A DNA stretch of 50,581 nucleotides from assembly GCA_934667175.1 (NCBI GenBank), contig CAKULN010000021.1, forward strand, positions 1-50,581, given 5' to 3'. This stretch comes from an uncultured Bacteroidales bacterium. GTDB taxonomy: Bacteria; Bacteroidota; Bacteroidia; Bacteroidales; UBA932. The notes under the pieces are model-generated. The model did not search any database. It worked only from the letters and a program-made list of their open reading frames with translations, and was not told where the DNA came from. The translations under genes and the position numbers were made by a program. Of the stretch, positions 19,445 through 29,654 are shown piece by piece; position 1 is the first letter of the stretch; every line of letters begins with the position of its first letter.

Positions 19445-19601
19445 TATATTTGTCGTTTCTACTATGAAAATTGTCACGGTTGATACAAGATATTCTTTGT
19501 TGTTATTATCTTTAAAAACGTTAAAGAAAACTAATTGTTTTCAATTGTCCTTTGAATTATGGCATTATATTAAACTGGTAGTTTAACAACACATTATTAA
19601 T
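19445..19601 (+). promoter_or_regulatory. Candidate promoter and leader of the polysaccharide utilisation locus
   Basis: TATATTTG (19445-19452) matches the -7 consensus TAnnTTTG; the expected -33 TTTG is not at the usual distance. If used, the susC transcript would have a leader of about 145 bases. The leader is AT-rich and holds a small inverted repeat, CTTTAA, five bases, TTAAAG (19510-19526). No riboswitch is recognised. Confidence 0.4.
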
Positions 19602-22600
19602 ATGCACGAAAGAATCCAAAAAGTTGCTTCCTGCCTTACGAGAGTGAAGGCGGCGATAGCGGCTGTTCTCATGCTTATGGTTGTCGGGACAGGCACTGCC
19701 TTCGCCCAGAAGACCGGCAGAACAATCACCGGCAAGGTGCTTGACGAGAACAATCAGCCGATGCCTGGCGTGACAATCATCGTTGATGGCACGACCAATG
19801 GTACGATGACAGGGACTGATGGTACATTCTCTCTCGGGGGAGTGCCGTCCGGAGCGACTGTCATTGTCTCTTGTATTGGTTACACAGAGCAGATCCTTCC
19901 TGAAGGCAAATCCAACTATGTCGTGAGTCTTGTTCCTGACTCCGAAATGCTGGAGGAGACTGTTGTGGTGGCGTTCGGCCAACAGAAGAAACTATCTGTG
20001 ACCGGCGCGATCTCGACAGTCGCCTCGGCTGACCTTCGCAAGACCACATCCACACGTCTGGACAACGCCCTTGCAGGCCGTGTGACCGGTCTTACATCCA
20101 TGCAGAGCGGCGGTGGACAGCCTGGTGTCGATGGCGCCACGATGTACCTTCGAGGAGCCGCCACGACCAACGGAAAGAGCCCTCTGATCCTTGTTGATGG
20201 TGTGGAGCGTGACAACATCCGTACGATCGACATGAATGAGGTGGAGAGCATCTCCGTCCTCAAGGATGCCTCGGCGACAGCCCTGTACGGAGTGCAGGGA
20301 GCGAACGGAGTGATCCTTATCCAGACCCGCAAGGGACAGAAAGGAAAGGCGCAGCTGAACATCTCGGTCGATCAGAGCTGGACATCGTTCACAAAGGAGC
20401 CTTCGAGGCTTCACTCCTGGGAATATTGCGAACTCAGGAACGAGGCGTTGCAGAACAGTGGAGAAAAGGCTGCTTTCTCTGAGGAAACAATAGCGAAATT
20501 CAAAAATCCGCTTCTTGGTCTTGATCCTTCCTCACCTGACTATGAGAACCAAGTGGCCCTTCGTAAAGCTGTCTATTGCGACAATGACTATTATAGGATG
20601 TATCTGAGAAGCAACACTCCTCAGACACGTGCCAACGCCAACATCTCCGGAGGTACTGATTTTGTCAATTACTTCGTGAATGTCGGCTACATCCATCAGG
20701 GAGGTAACCTGAACACCGAGAGTCCTGATTATCTTGGCTATGATCCTCAGTGCTACATGAACAGGCTCAGTCTTCGTTCAAACCTTGATTTCCACATCAC
20801 AAAGAATCTGACTGCCTCTTTGAACATCGCGTCATACGCAGAAAGTGTGAATATGCCGGCAGTGGGAGATCTTTATAACGGTAGTCAGTCGTGGATGATA
20901 ACAGATCTTATCTACCAATGCCAGACAATACTTCCTATTTCTCCAGGTCCTACAACAGATTCAAGGTTCGGAGTGGAGAGTGGCGGCATTGTCGGCTACA
21001 ACTATCTGGATCGTTCCGCATTTGAGATCATAAACCGCAGAGGCTTCCATACAAACAAAAGAAAGAACCTCAATACACAGTTCTCTGTGAATTGGGATCT
21101 CAGTGAACTTGTTACCAAGGGGTTGAGCATTAACGGTATGGCCGCTTATGATACATATAACAATGGATCATTTGAAGGTAGAAAGAAAGAGCAGGTCTAT
21201 AATGTGAATGTTGATTATAATAATGAGACATTAAGTTATTCTTCCAGCAATACCAAAGTGGAGCCTTTGACAATGTATTCTTCAAGAACGTCAAACTACC
21301 AGATTTACACACAGGCTTCCATCAATTACGCAAGAAAATTCGGTAAGCATGATGTCACGGCTATGGCTACGGCCTACAGAAGATTCTGGGAGGGAACATC
21401 GGCGGATATTCCTTACAATGTGCTTGGAACAGCGGCCAGGGCGACATATTCATTCGATGACAGGTATCTGGTTGAAGGTAACCTTGGCTATAACGGCTCC
21501 GAGCAGTTCGCACCGTCTAAGAGGTTTGGTCTGTTTCCTTCTGGTTCTGTCGGCTGGATCGCAAGCAATGAATCTTTCCTGAAAAACAATAAATACCTTA
21601 CTTGGCTGAAATTCCGTGCCTCTTACGGTCTTGTTGGAAATGATTCTATTGGCAGTAAAAGATTCCTATTTCAAGATGACATTCAAGTGGTTTCCGGCGG
21701 TAGTTACGTAGGAGGCCTTGGCGGAAATACAATCAGTGAAGGACTTCTTGGAAACAAGAACATAACTTGGGAGTTGTCAAAAAAGATGAATATAGGAGTC
21801 GAAATAGGTTTGTTCAAGGATTTCAGGCTCAATGTTGACTATTTCACGGAAAACCGTGACCAGATTCTCATCTCACGCCAGACTGTTCCTGGATTTCAGG
21901 GAGTAAGTGCAAGCAATATTCCAAAAGTTAATATGGGAAAGGTTGATAATCACGGATTGGAGATTGAAGCCAGCTACAGCCACTCGTTCAACAGGGACTT
22001 TTCTTTCTCGGTCAAGGGAAATCTTGGATTCAATGACAACAAACTCATAGAATATGATGAGCCGATGCGTTCCGAGGAATATGCCTATCAATATCGGCAG
22101 GAAGGTTTCCGTCTGGGACAGGCTTGGGGATATCTTATTGATTGGGATTCACCTGGAAAGGGATATTTCACTTCTAAGGAGGAAATAGAGAATTACCCTA
22201 AATATGGATTCGGATCTCCAAGGGTAGGTGATTTTGTCTATAAGGATGTCAACGGTGACGGTGTGATTGATGACAAGGATCTATCTCCGATAGGCTATTC
22301 AACAACAATTCCAGGTCTGAACTATGGTCTTACGTTTGGACTTAATTACAAAGGGATAGATTTCAATGTTTTGTTTTCAGGACTTGGAAGATATTCCATG
22401 TACTATAGCGGACAAGGTGTTGTGGAATATACCAAAAATGGTACGTTCTTCGAGTGGACAAGAAACGCATGGACAGAGGAACGCTATAGGAATGGAGAAA
22501 AAATCTCATATCCTGCTCTTTCCACAGCCCAGACCGTCAGTCACACAACCAATGATTTCTTTATCCAGAACCGTTCGTTCTTGAGGCTTAAGAATATAGA

Positions 22601-22790
22601 GTTGGGTTATACTCTTCCTGAGAAATTCCTCTCCATGGTTGGAGTAAAATCACTGCGCGTGTATGTCAGTGGCCAGAATCTCTTTGTTTGGGATAAACTG
22701 CGCATAACTCACCTTGATCCTGAGCAGAATAACGCTTACGGTTATCCTATCACCAAGAATGTCACTCTTGGACTAAATGTCAACTTCTAA
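19602..22790 (+). CDS. SusC/RagA-family TonB-linked outer-membrane transporter (first pair)
   Basis: SusC proteins are 22-strand barrels that import oligosaccharides bound under a SusD lid, powered by TonB. The 1062-residue product has a signal region (residues 1-35), a carboxypeptidase-regulatory-like domain (ITGKVLDENNQPMPGVTI, about 41-115), the conserved ETVVVAFGQQKK segment, a plug with the SusC signature LYGVQGANGVILIQTRKG (about 227-245) and a long barrel ending in NVTLGLNVNF. The coding sequence turns more AT-rich after about 20.4 kb. The SusD partner starts 13 bp after its stop. The ligand cannot be inferred from sequence. Confidence 0.95.
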   Translation: MHERIQKVASCLTRVKAAIAAVLMLMVVGTGTAFAQKTGRTITGKVLDENNQPMPGVTIIVDGTTNGTMTGTDGTFSLGGVPSGATVIVSCIGYTEQILPEGKSNYVVSLVPDSEMLEETVVVAFGQQKKLSVTGAISTVASADLRKTTSTRLDNALAGRVTGLTSMQSGGGQPGVDGATMYLRGAATTNGKSPLILVDGVERDNIRTIDMNEVESISVLKDASATALYGVQGANGVILIQTRKGQKGKAQLNISVDQSWTSFTKEPSRLHSWEYCELRNEALQNSGEKAAFSEETIAKFKNPLLGLDPSSPDYENQVALRKAVYCDNDYYRMYLRSNTPQTRANANISGGTDFVNYFVNVGYIHQGGNLNTESPDYLGYDPQCYMNRLSLRSNLDFHITKNLTASLNIASYAESVNMPAVGDLYNGSQSWMITDLIYQCQTILPISPGPTTDSRFGVESGGIVGYNYLDRSAFEIINRRGFHTNKRKNLNTQFSVNWDLSELVTKGLSINGMAAYDTYNNGSFEGRKKEQVYNVNVDYNNETLSYSSSNTKVEPLTMYSSRTSNYQIYTQASINYARKFGKHDVTAMATAYRRFWEGTSADIPYNVLGTAARATYSFDDRYLVEGNLGYNGSEQFAPSKRFGLFPSGSVGWIASNESFLKNNKYLTWLKFRASYGLVGNDSIGSKRFLFQDDIQVVSGGSYVGGLGGNTISEGLLGNKNITWELSKKMNIGVEIGLFKDFRLNVDYFTENRDQILISRQTVPGFQGVSASNIPKVNMGKVDNHGLEIEASYSHSFNRDFSFSVKGNLGFNDNKLIEYDEPMRSEEYAYQYRQEGFRLGQAWGYLIDWDSPGKGYFTSKEEIENYPKYGFGSPRVGDFVYKDVNGDGVIDDKDLSPIGYSTTIPGLNYGLTFGLNYKGIDFNVLFSGLGRYSMYYSGQGVVEYTKNGTFFEWTRNAWTEERYRNGEKISYPALSTAQTVSHTTNDFFIQNRSFLRLKNIELGYTLPEKFLSMVGVKSLRVYVSGQNLFVWDKLRITHLDPEQNNAYGYPITKNVTLGLNVNF

Positions 22791-22803
22791 ATATCAGAAG
22801 AAT

Positions 22804-24738
22804 ATGAAAAGAATTCTATATGTAATATCATCTTGTATTTTGTCAGCGTCATTGTTGTCATCATGTTCAGATGTTTTGAATGAGGCGCCATCAGGAAAGA
22901 TTTCCTTAGAGGAGGTCTTTCAGGATAATGACAAAACAATGTCCTATTTGAACACGTGCTATTCGAGTGTCAAATCAAAAGGGTGTTATTATTTCCACTG
23001 GAGCAGGGGAGTTGTCAATTGGTGTGATGATGCGTGGGATGCTGATGATATGGCAGTGGATAACGCGGCCTCTCGCAGATATTATGATGGAAACGCATCA
23101 GCTTCCAGTTTTCCTGCCAATGTCTATAGTTCCAATGGAGATGGCGATGAGAATGTCTCGTGGTCAAGGTCTTTCCAGAGAATACGTAACTGTGCGGTAT
23201 TTCTTCAGAACATTCCAACAGCAAATGTGACATTGGAAAGTGATCGTGCCCGCTGGACAGCTGAGGCTCATCTCCTCAGGGCTTATTACTATTCTGAACT
23301 GCTTATGTGGTTTGGATGCTCTCTTCCTATAATCAGGGAGCCATATACCCTTGACGCTGATTTCGCAAAGGTTGAAAGGTCCTCGTTCCATGATGTAGTC
23401 GAGTTCATCATCGAGGATTGCGATGCGGCTCTGGCCTGCGATGAACTGCCTTGGCGGATTACCACTGACAGTGAGGCCATGCGTATGACAAAGGCTGTCG
23501 CATGGGCGATCAAGTCAAGGATGACCTTATTTGCGGCGAGTCCTTTGTACAATGATGGCAACAACTATTGGGAGGAAGCATATTCAGTGAACAAGGCGGC
23601 TGTGCAGGCTTTGGAAAGCAATGGTTACGCTCTTTACGAAAAAGTCAATCAAACCGCTGTCTGGGGAGACGAAAAAGCCTATCTTCCATCAACCGAGTCA
23701 CAGTATTTCAATGAATACTTCTGTAATTCCGGGGCTTATGCCGCGGATCCTGCTGACAAGGAAACCATTTACCAGTTAAGGGAAGGGGCTAACCTTGATT
23801 TATGTAATGTTGACGCTCCTGGTGCTATTTGTAATTATAAGGCCGGTACATGTCCTTCACAGGAACTTGTAGATGCGTTTGAGACAATCAATGGAGAACC
23901 TGTTTTGGATTTGTCAAAACCTTACCTTGACGAGCAGCATCTCAAACCAAACTATAACGCTTCCAATACTGTTTATGATAAAGACAACCCTTACGCAAAC
24001 AGGGATCCAAGATTCTACGCCACTGTTTATTTCAATGGTTCGCAAAGGTATTGCAATTGGGGAACAGAAGCCGGGGCTAACTCTTTTGAAAATTTAGGAC
24101 AGAAAAAGGGTACAATGACAAGAACCATAACTACTTGGGAGGCTTATGAAGGAGAAGATGGCACTATTGTCAATGAAAAGGAACAAATGATGGGACGCAG
24201 CCTTACCGAACGTACGGCAACCAGGACAGGGTATTACCAACGAAAATTCCTGCATCCGAACAGTGGAACCGACATGAGAGGGCTTCCAGGAGCTCGCCAC
24301 AAGGATTACCGTCTGGCTGAGATATACCTGAATTTCGCAGAGGCCGCAATGGAAGCCGGTCATGCAGACGAGGCTATCACTTATGTGAATAAAGTACGTA
24401 CCCGTGCGGGAATGCCTGGACTTCCTTCCGGCCTTTCAGGAGACAATCTTCGTCAGAGGATTCACAATGAGCGTAGGGTAGAGTTCGCCCTTGAGGGAAA
24501 CCGTTATTTTGACGTTCGCAGATGGCATAAGCCTGATGAGGATCTTTCAGCGACGGACCGTTGGATCACCGGAATGCGTATAACACATATGCAAGACGGC
24601 ACCTACAAGTACGAGCGAACTACCATCAAGGAGCGTCAGTGCTACACCAACAAATGGTTGAAGGTGCCTATTCCTCTTACCGAGGTCAACAACATGAGGG
24701 CCATCACGGGTGAGGACTGGCAGAACCCTGGTTGGTAA
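22804..24738 (+). CDS. SusD/RagB-family surface glycan-binding lipoprotein (first pair)
   Basis: SusD proteins cap the SusC pore and bind the glycan. From the ATG at 22804 the product has 644 residues and starts with a lipoprotein signal peptide (MKRILYVISSCILSASLLSSC). The frame is open from an ATG at 22777 inside the susC end, but that start would spoil the signal peptide. The TPR-like helical body includes RWTAEAHLLRAYYYSELLMW, and the C-terminal SusD signature is present: RLAEIYLNFAEAAMEAG, RTRAGMP, NERRVEFALEGNRYFDVRRW and the end EDWQNPGW. Confidence 0.94.
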   Translation: MKRILYVISSCILSASLLSSCSDVLNEAPSGKISLEEVFQDNDKTMSYLNTCYSSVKSKGCYYFHWSRGVVNWCDDAWDADDMAVDNAASRRYYDGNASASSFPANVYSSNGDGDENVSWSRSFQRIRNCAVFLQNIPTANVTLESDRARWTAEAHLLRAYYYSELLMWFGCSLPIIREPYTLDADFAKVERSSFHDVVEFIIEDCDAALACDELPWRITTDSEAMRMTKAVAWAIKSRMTLFAASPLYNDGNNYWEEAYSVNKAAVQALESNGYALYEKVNQTAVWGDEKAYLPSTESQYFNEYFCNSGAYAADPADKETIYQLREGANLDLCNVDAPGAICNYKAGTCPSQELVDAFETINGEPVLDLSKPYLDEQHLKPNYNASNTVYDKDNPYANRDPRFYATVYFNGSQRYCNWGTEAGANSFENLGQKKGTMTRTITTWEAYEGEDGTIVNEKEQMMGRSLTERTATRTGYYQRKFLHPNSGTDMRGLPGARHKDYRLAEIYLNFAEAAMEAGHADEAITYVNKVRTRAGMPGLPSGLSGDNLRQRIHNERRVEFALEGNRYFDVRRWHKPDEDLSATDRWITGMRITHMQDGTYKYERTTIKERQCYTNKWLKVPIPLTEVNNMRAITGEDWQNPGW

Positions 24739-24775
24739 TGGTTGAATAATTCAGAACACTTAATTTGCATCGAAT

Positions 24776-27700
24776 ATGATGAATAAGAATATATTTGCGG
24801 CAGCGGCGCTTCTCCTGCTCGGGGCGTCCATGCAGGTGAAGGCGCAGGATATCACTGTCGCCGGTACCGTAAGGGACATTTACGGTAACCCGTTGCCCGG
24901 CGTGATCGTATCGTCCAACCATAAGGACTTGTACATCACCGACAAGAACGGACAGTACACGGCCAAGGTCGATAAAGCAGGTGAGTTGGAGTTCTCTCTC
25001 CTTGGCTTCAAACCGACTTCCGCCAAGGCTTCCTCCCAGATGGAGGTTACTCTTGAGGATGACGCCCACAATCTTGCCGAGAATGTCAACATAGGTCTTT
25101 CCAAACAAAGCAGGGAAGTACTCTCCGACGCTATCTCAACTGCTTCGGGAGAGAAACTGGGAAGATCTCTGATGACACGTCTTCAAGGAACATTCTCTGG
25201 AATGTTCTCCGGACTCACGACGATGGAGTCCACTTTCGAGCCGGCTTATGAGTCACTGAATATGTACGTGCGCGGCTATTCCACTTTCCACGGAGGAATC
25301 GCCAGCGTGGTCATTGACGGAATCCTGTACGATTCATTCGCCCATGACATTCTCTACAGGATTTCTCCTGAGGAGATAGAGTCTGTGTCCATTCTCAAAG
25401 ACGGAGCGTCTCAGGCGATTTATGGCGTGAAAGGAGCCGATGGCTTGATTGTCATCAACACAAAGCGTGGCACTCCCGGAAAACTTAAGGTTGGAGTGAA
25501 CATTTCTGAGACAGTGCAGGTTCCTACAACCAGAATCCACAGCTTCGATTCCTACACATTCGCCACCCTTCGCAACCAGGCGGCTGTGAATGACGGACTT
25601 GGAGAATATCATTATTTCTCTCAGGAGGCTATGGAAGGCTTCAAGGATGGTGGCAGTGACCTCTATCCGAACACGAACTGGTACGACATGCTCGTCCGTG
25701 ATTTCTCGAATCAGCAGAGAATCGCTCTGGACGCCACGGGAGGCAACGAGAACGTGAGGTTCTACTCCAACTTCAACGTGTTGCGCCAAGGAAGTTTCTG
25801 GAACGCTGATCAGACGGCCTACAAGGCTGACAATGAGAAATACAGGATCAATTTCCGCTCCAATGTGGATGTGAAGATCAACGACTACATCAGCCTTTGG
25901 GCTAATCTTGCGGGATCCATCGTAAGGGCTCACACTCCGGGAAGTGCCGTGAACTGCAACGAGACCCTTTACACCATCATCACGGGTATGCCTTCTTTCA
26001 TCTATGGCCCTGTGACACCTACGATCCAGGATGAAGATGGCAATGTGATTGACGCGGGTGGGGAAGTGGTGACAACTCCGAACATCAATTTCTCGCCTTA
26101 CGGCTTCTTGAACCGCTCCGGCTACAACAACGAGATGAACACCAACATCTACGGTCAGGCCGGACTCAAGTTTGACCTTTCGTTCCTTACCCCGGGACTC
26201 TGGGCCGGAGGAAGCGTGGGTTACCTTTCCTACATCAACTCCATCACTTCCAACACTCAGGACTATGCGAGGTACATCCGTGATGACGATTGGAGCGACC
26301 TTACGTTCACCCATTACGGAACCACGATCAACACAAACCTGACTTATGCCAAAGGAACCGCCTTGTACGGCTATTTCTCTTACAAGGGAGAGGCAGGCTG
26401 GCAGAGGGATTTCGGCAGACATCATCTGAACTCCAACGCCTACATGACCTATCAGGTTTTCGACAACTTTGCGGGAAGCGCCACATACGATTTCAGGCGG
26501 GTATATTCAGGAGCGGAAGTGGCTTACGACTTTGACAAGAGATACGCCGTGAAGCTTTCGACAGGATATTCGGGATCAGACTATTTCCCGAGGAAGACCC
26601 GCTTCGTCTGGACTCCTGGGGTTTCCGCCGCTTGGATCGCATCCAACGAGAGTTTTGTGAAGGAGAATATTCCTTGGCTGTCATTGCTGAAGGTCCGTGG
26701 ATCGTATGCCGTCACAGGGAATGATGCCACAGGATTCGACAGGTATGCCTACAAGGATCAGGTCACAAGCACAGCTGGAGGCAAGATCCCTTATCTTGAA
26801 TATTATACCAATGAGTCGGTTTACGGAAACCCTAACCTTGAGCCTGAGAAGATTTACAAGACAAATGTCGGGATTGATCTCGGAATAGCCAACCAGTTCC
26901 AGGTTTCCTTTGACATATTCAAGGAGAAACTGAACAACGGCGTGATCAATTCTACTTCAAAGGTGCCGCTCTATCAGGGTATTCCTCTGGGAGCGTATCC
27001 TATAACTAATATGGGTGAGTTCGAGAACAAGGGATGGGAGCTTTCTGTAAGCTACAGAAAGAGGTTCAACTCTGATTTCGGCCTGTTCATTGCCGGTCAT
27101 CTGGACTATAGCAGGAACAAGGTCATCTACATCGGAGAGACCGCCTACAACGACACTTATGCCTACCGTTACCGTACCGAAGGCTATCCTCTCGGACAGT
27201 CTTGGGGATATCTGACAGACTACAGCAACGGCAACGGCCTGTACAATTTCCAGGAAGAGATCGATGCCGGCCCGAAATATTCATTCGGCACACCTCGTCT
27301 TGGTGACATCAAGTACAAGGATCTGAATGAGGACGGCGTCATCGACGAGAAGGATATGGCTCCTATCGGCAACGGTTCCCTGCCAAAGTACAACTTCGCG
27401 TTCAATGTCGGCTTCAACATCAAGAACTTCGAGGTCAACCTTCTGTTCCAAGGACTTGGGGGGTACAAGAGAAACTACAATGAGTTGTTCACATTCCAGT
27501 CGGCCTACGATGGAGTGTTCACAGAGAGCCATAAGTCTGCATGGACCGCCGAGAAGTGGCTCAATGATGAGGAAATCGGTTTTCCTGCCCTTTCCACGAC
27601 AGCCACGACCAATCTCCAGACGAACGACTACCTGCTCAAGGACGCTTCATTCCTCCGTTTGAAGACCGCGGAGATCTCCTACAAGATGCCTAAGAAAGTC

Positions 27701-27859
27701 TGTGATTTCCTTAACGCAAGCGCTTTCAAGGTTTACCTGAGCGGTCAGAACCTCTTTACCATCGATGGGATGAAGACGAATGATACTCCTGTCGAGGGCT
27801 CTTGCTCAGCGTTCCCTGTTTACAGGATGTACAGGCTTGGAATCAACCTCACATTCTAA
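24776..27859 (+). CDS. SusC/RagA-family TonB-linked outer-membrane transporter (second pair)
   Basis: The 1027-residue product has a signal peptide ending near QVKAQ, a carboxypeptidase-regulatory-like domain (VAGTVRDIYGNPLPGVIVSS), a plug with IYGVKGADGLIVINTKRG (about 220-237) and the barrel, ending YRMYRLGINLTF. It is clearly divergent from the first SusC and more GC-rich along its whole length. Its regulatory-domain linker lacks the EETVVVAFGQQKK form seen in the first copy and has NLAENVNIGLSKQ instead. The ATG at 24779 is an equally good start. It lies 37 bp after the first susD, so both pairs are probably cotranscribed. Confidence 0.94.
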   Translation: MMNKNIFAAAALLLLGASMQVKAQDITVAGTVRDIYGNPLPGVIVSSNHKDLYITDKNGQYTAKVDKAGELEFSLLGFKPTSAKASSQMEVTLEDDAHNLAENVNIGLSKQSREVLSDAISTASGEKLGRSLMTRLQGTFSGMFSGLTTMESTFEPAYESLNMYVRGYSTFHGGIASVVIDGILYDSFAHDILYRISPEEIESVSILKDGASQAIYGVKGADGLIVINTKRGTPGKLKVGVNISETVQVPTTRIHSFDSYTFATLRNQAAVNDGLGEYHYFSQEAMEGFKDGGSDLYPNTNWYDMLVRDFSNQQRIALDATGGNENVRFYSNFNVLRQGSFWNADQTAYKADNEKYRINFRSNVDVKINDYISLWANLAGSIVRAHTPGSAVNCNETLYTIITGMPSFIYGPVTPTIQDEDGNVIDAGGEVVTTPNINFSPYGFLNRSGYNNEMNTNIYGQAGLKFDLSFLTPGLWAGGSVGYLSYINSITSNTQDYARYIRDDDWSDLTFTHYGTTINTNLTYAKGTALYGYFSYKGEAGWQRDFGRHHLNSNAYMTYQVFDNFAGSATYDFRRVYSGAEVAYDFDKRYAVKLSTGYSGSDYFPRKTRFVWTPGVSAAWIASNESFVKENIPWLSLLKVRGSYAVTGNDATGFDRYAYKDQVTSTAGGKIPYLEYYTNESVYGNPNLEPEKIYKTNVGIDLGIANQFQVSFDIFKEKLNNGVINSTSKVPLYQGIPLGAYPITNMGEFENKGWELSVSYRKRFNSDFGLFIAGHLDYSRNKVIYIGETAYNDTYAYRYRTEGYPLGQSWGYLTDYSNGNGLYNFQEEIDAGPKYSFGTPRLGDIKYKDLNEDGVIDEKDMAPIGNGSLPKYNFAFNVGFNIKNFEVNLLFQGLGGYKRNYNELFTFQSAYDGVFTESHKSAWTAEKWLNDEEIGFPALSTTATTNLQTNDYLLKDASFLRLKTAEISYKMPKKVCDFLNASAFKVYLSGQNLFTIDGMKTNDTPVEGSCSAFPVYRMYRLGINLTF

Positions 27860-27891
27860 TGGAAATGGCTCATAAATTAAATCTGAATATT

Positions 27892-29622
27892 ATGAAAAAA
27901 TTCAGCATACTTATTTTTGCTTTGGTGGCCGTCTCGGCTTTTTCCGCTTGCCAGGATGCTCTGGATCTCCGCAGCAACGGAACCATCGACATGTCCGAGG
28001 TGTTCAAGGATCGCAACAGAACCAGGGGTTACCTCAACGCTTGCTACAACTACATAAAGGATCCGTCGGTCAATGTCGGCTCTTTCACTGACGATGCGCA
28101 GAACAGTCAAGAAATCACCGCCGGCAGTTCGTACGACATCTGGTATAATTCAGATGTCACTTCCGGCAATTTCGCCGACCACAACTGGGACGGCAATCCT
28201 TGGGGCAACTACTTCGAGGGTGTACGCAAGTGCAATGTGTTCCTCGCCAATATAGATGAGGCGACTGCTGAGATGTTGGACTGGGAAAGGGCCGGTTGGA
28301 AGGCTCAGGCTCTGACCCTCAGGGCTTGGTACTATCTCCAGCTCATGAAGAGGTACGGCCAGCTTCCGTTGATCACTTCGGATCTTGGCACCAACCATGA
28401 TTATTCAACAGACAAGAAGGCTACGGTTTCCGAAGTTGCCAGACAGATTCTGGCCGACTGTGACGCGGCTATAGCCACTGAGGATTCGGATGCATATTCC
28501 TACGTCTACCGCACCCAGCAGTGGGGAATGGCCACCAAGGCTCTTGCCCAGGCAATCAGGAGCGAAACGGCCACATACGTCATCAGCCCTCTGATGGGGG
28601 ACGGTGGTTACACGGCGGAGGAGGCTCTTGACATCGCCGCTGACGCTCTTGCCAAGGTTCTTGCCAACGACTACAGCCTTTGGACCACGGCAAGTGCCGG
28701 ATACAACGCTTACGCTTCGTATTTCCTCTACGATCCTAATGACATGAGGGCGCAGGACAAGGAGACCATCTATGGCGGCACCCGTACGGCAGTCTGGTCA
28801 TCTTGTGGTGTTCCTATTGTCAGCGGAAGCGCCACGGCCGGCACATGCCCGACCCAGGAACTTGTGGATGCCTACGAGATGGCCAACGGAAAGCCTGCGA
28901 TCACGGGCTACGAGGACGATCAGCACCTTAAGCCGATCATCAACACAGAATCAGGCTATGACGAGACGAAACCTTATGAGAACAGGGATCCTCGTTTCTA
29001 TGCGACCGTGTTCTACAACGGCAGTCTCAGGGGATCTGATGAGATCTCCACAATTTCCGGAGCCAACTGCGGACTGAATGCTACCAGTATAAGGTACACC
29101 CACACCGGCTACTACATGCGCAAATATGCCCACGACGCATCCAACAGAAACTCCAATTCGGATGGTTACATGCGCGTTGTCCGCCTTGCCGAGCTTTACT
29201 ACAACTTCGCGGAGGTCGCCTATCAGGCCGCCGGACCTGACGAGGTTGTCAACGTCTCAGGTCTGAATATGTCTGCCCGTGGAGCCGTCAACGCTGTCCG
29301 TGCAAGAGTCGGGATGCCTGAGATTCCAAGCGGGCTCACAGTCGCTGATTTTGAGAAGAGGTACCGTAACGACCGTCGTGTCGAGTTTGCGCTTGAGGCG
29401 GACTATTATTTCAGCCTACGCCGCTGGAAGGCTCTTTCAGCCACATCGACCGTGACAGGAATGAAAGTGTCCGGCACCGGTGCTGACCTCACATACGAAC
29501 GCTTCGTTCTCGGTCAGCGTTCGACCACAACAGACAAGTTCCTTCTCTACCCGATTGACCTCACGGAAGTCTCAAAGGTTCTTGAACTTACAGGAACCGA
29601 CTGGCAGAATCCGGGATGGTAG
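27892..29622 (+). CDS. SusD/RagB-family surface glycan-binding lipoprotein (second pair)
   Basis: From the ATG at 27892 the product has 576 residues and a lipoprotein signal peptide (MKKFSILIFALVAVSAFSAC). The frame is open from 27802 within the second susC, but the internal ATG restores the leader. The body carries the SusD helical pattern (AGWKAQALTLRAWYYLQLMK) and C-terminal signature (RLAELYYNFAEVAYQA, AVRARVGMPEIPSGLT, RRVEFALEADYYFSLRRW, TDWQNPGW). It is about 70 residues shorter than the first SusD and of similar GC content to the second SusC. Confidence 0.94.
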   Translation: MKKFSILIFALVAVSAFSACQDALDLRSNGTIDMSEVFKDRNRTRGYLNACYNYIKDPSVNVGSFTDDAQNSQEITAGSSYDIWYNSDVTSGNFADHNWDGNPWGNYFEGVRKCNVFLANIDEATAEMLDWERAGWKAQALTLRAWYYLQLMKRYGQLPLITSDLGTNHDYSTDKKATVSEVARQILADCDAAIATEDSDAYSYVYRTQQWGMATKALAQAIRSETATYVISPLMGDGGYTAEEALDIAADALAKVLANDYSLWTTASAGYNAYASYFLYDPNDMRAQDKETIYGGTRTAVWSSCGVPIVSGSATAGTCPTQELVDAYEMANGKPAITGYEDDQHLKPIINTESGYDETKPYENRDPRFYATVFYNGSLRGSDEISTISGANCGLNATSIRYTHTGYYMRKYAHDASNRNSNSDGYMRVVRLAELYYNFAEVAYQAAGPDEVVNVSGLNMSARGAVNAVRARVGMPEIPSGLTVADFEKRYRNDRRVEFALEADYYFSLRRWKALSATSTVTGMKVSGTGADLTYERFVLGQRSTTTDKFLLYPIDLTEVSKVLELTGTDWQNPGW

Positions 29623-29654
29623 TAGAGGGCTTAAATTTTAAATGATAAAATTTG

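Noticed and set aside
25334..26425. 363-codon open frame on the minus strand opposite the second susC
   Set aside because: The plus-strand frame is a full SusC barrel; the antisense frame has no leader, motif or promoter and is a shadow of GC-rich codons.
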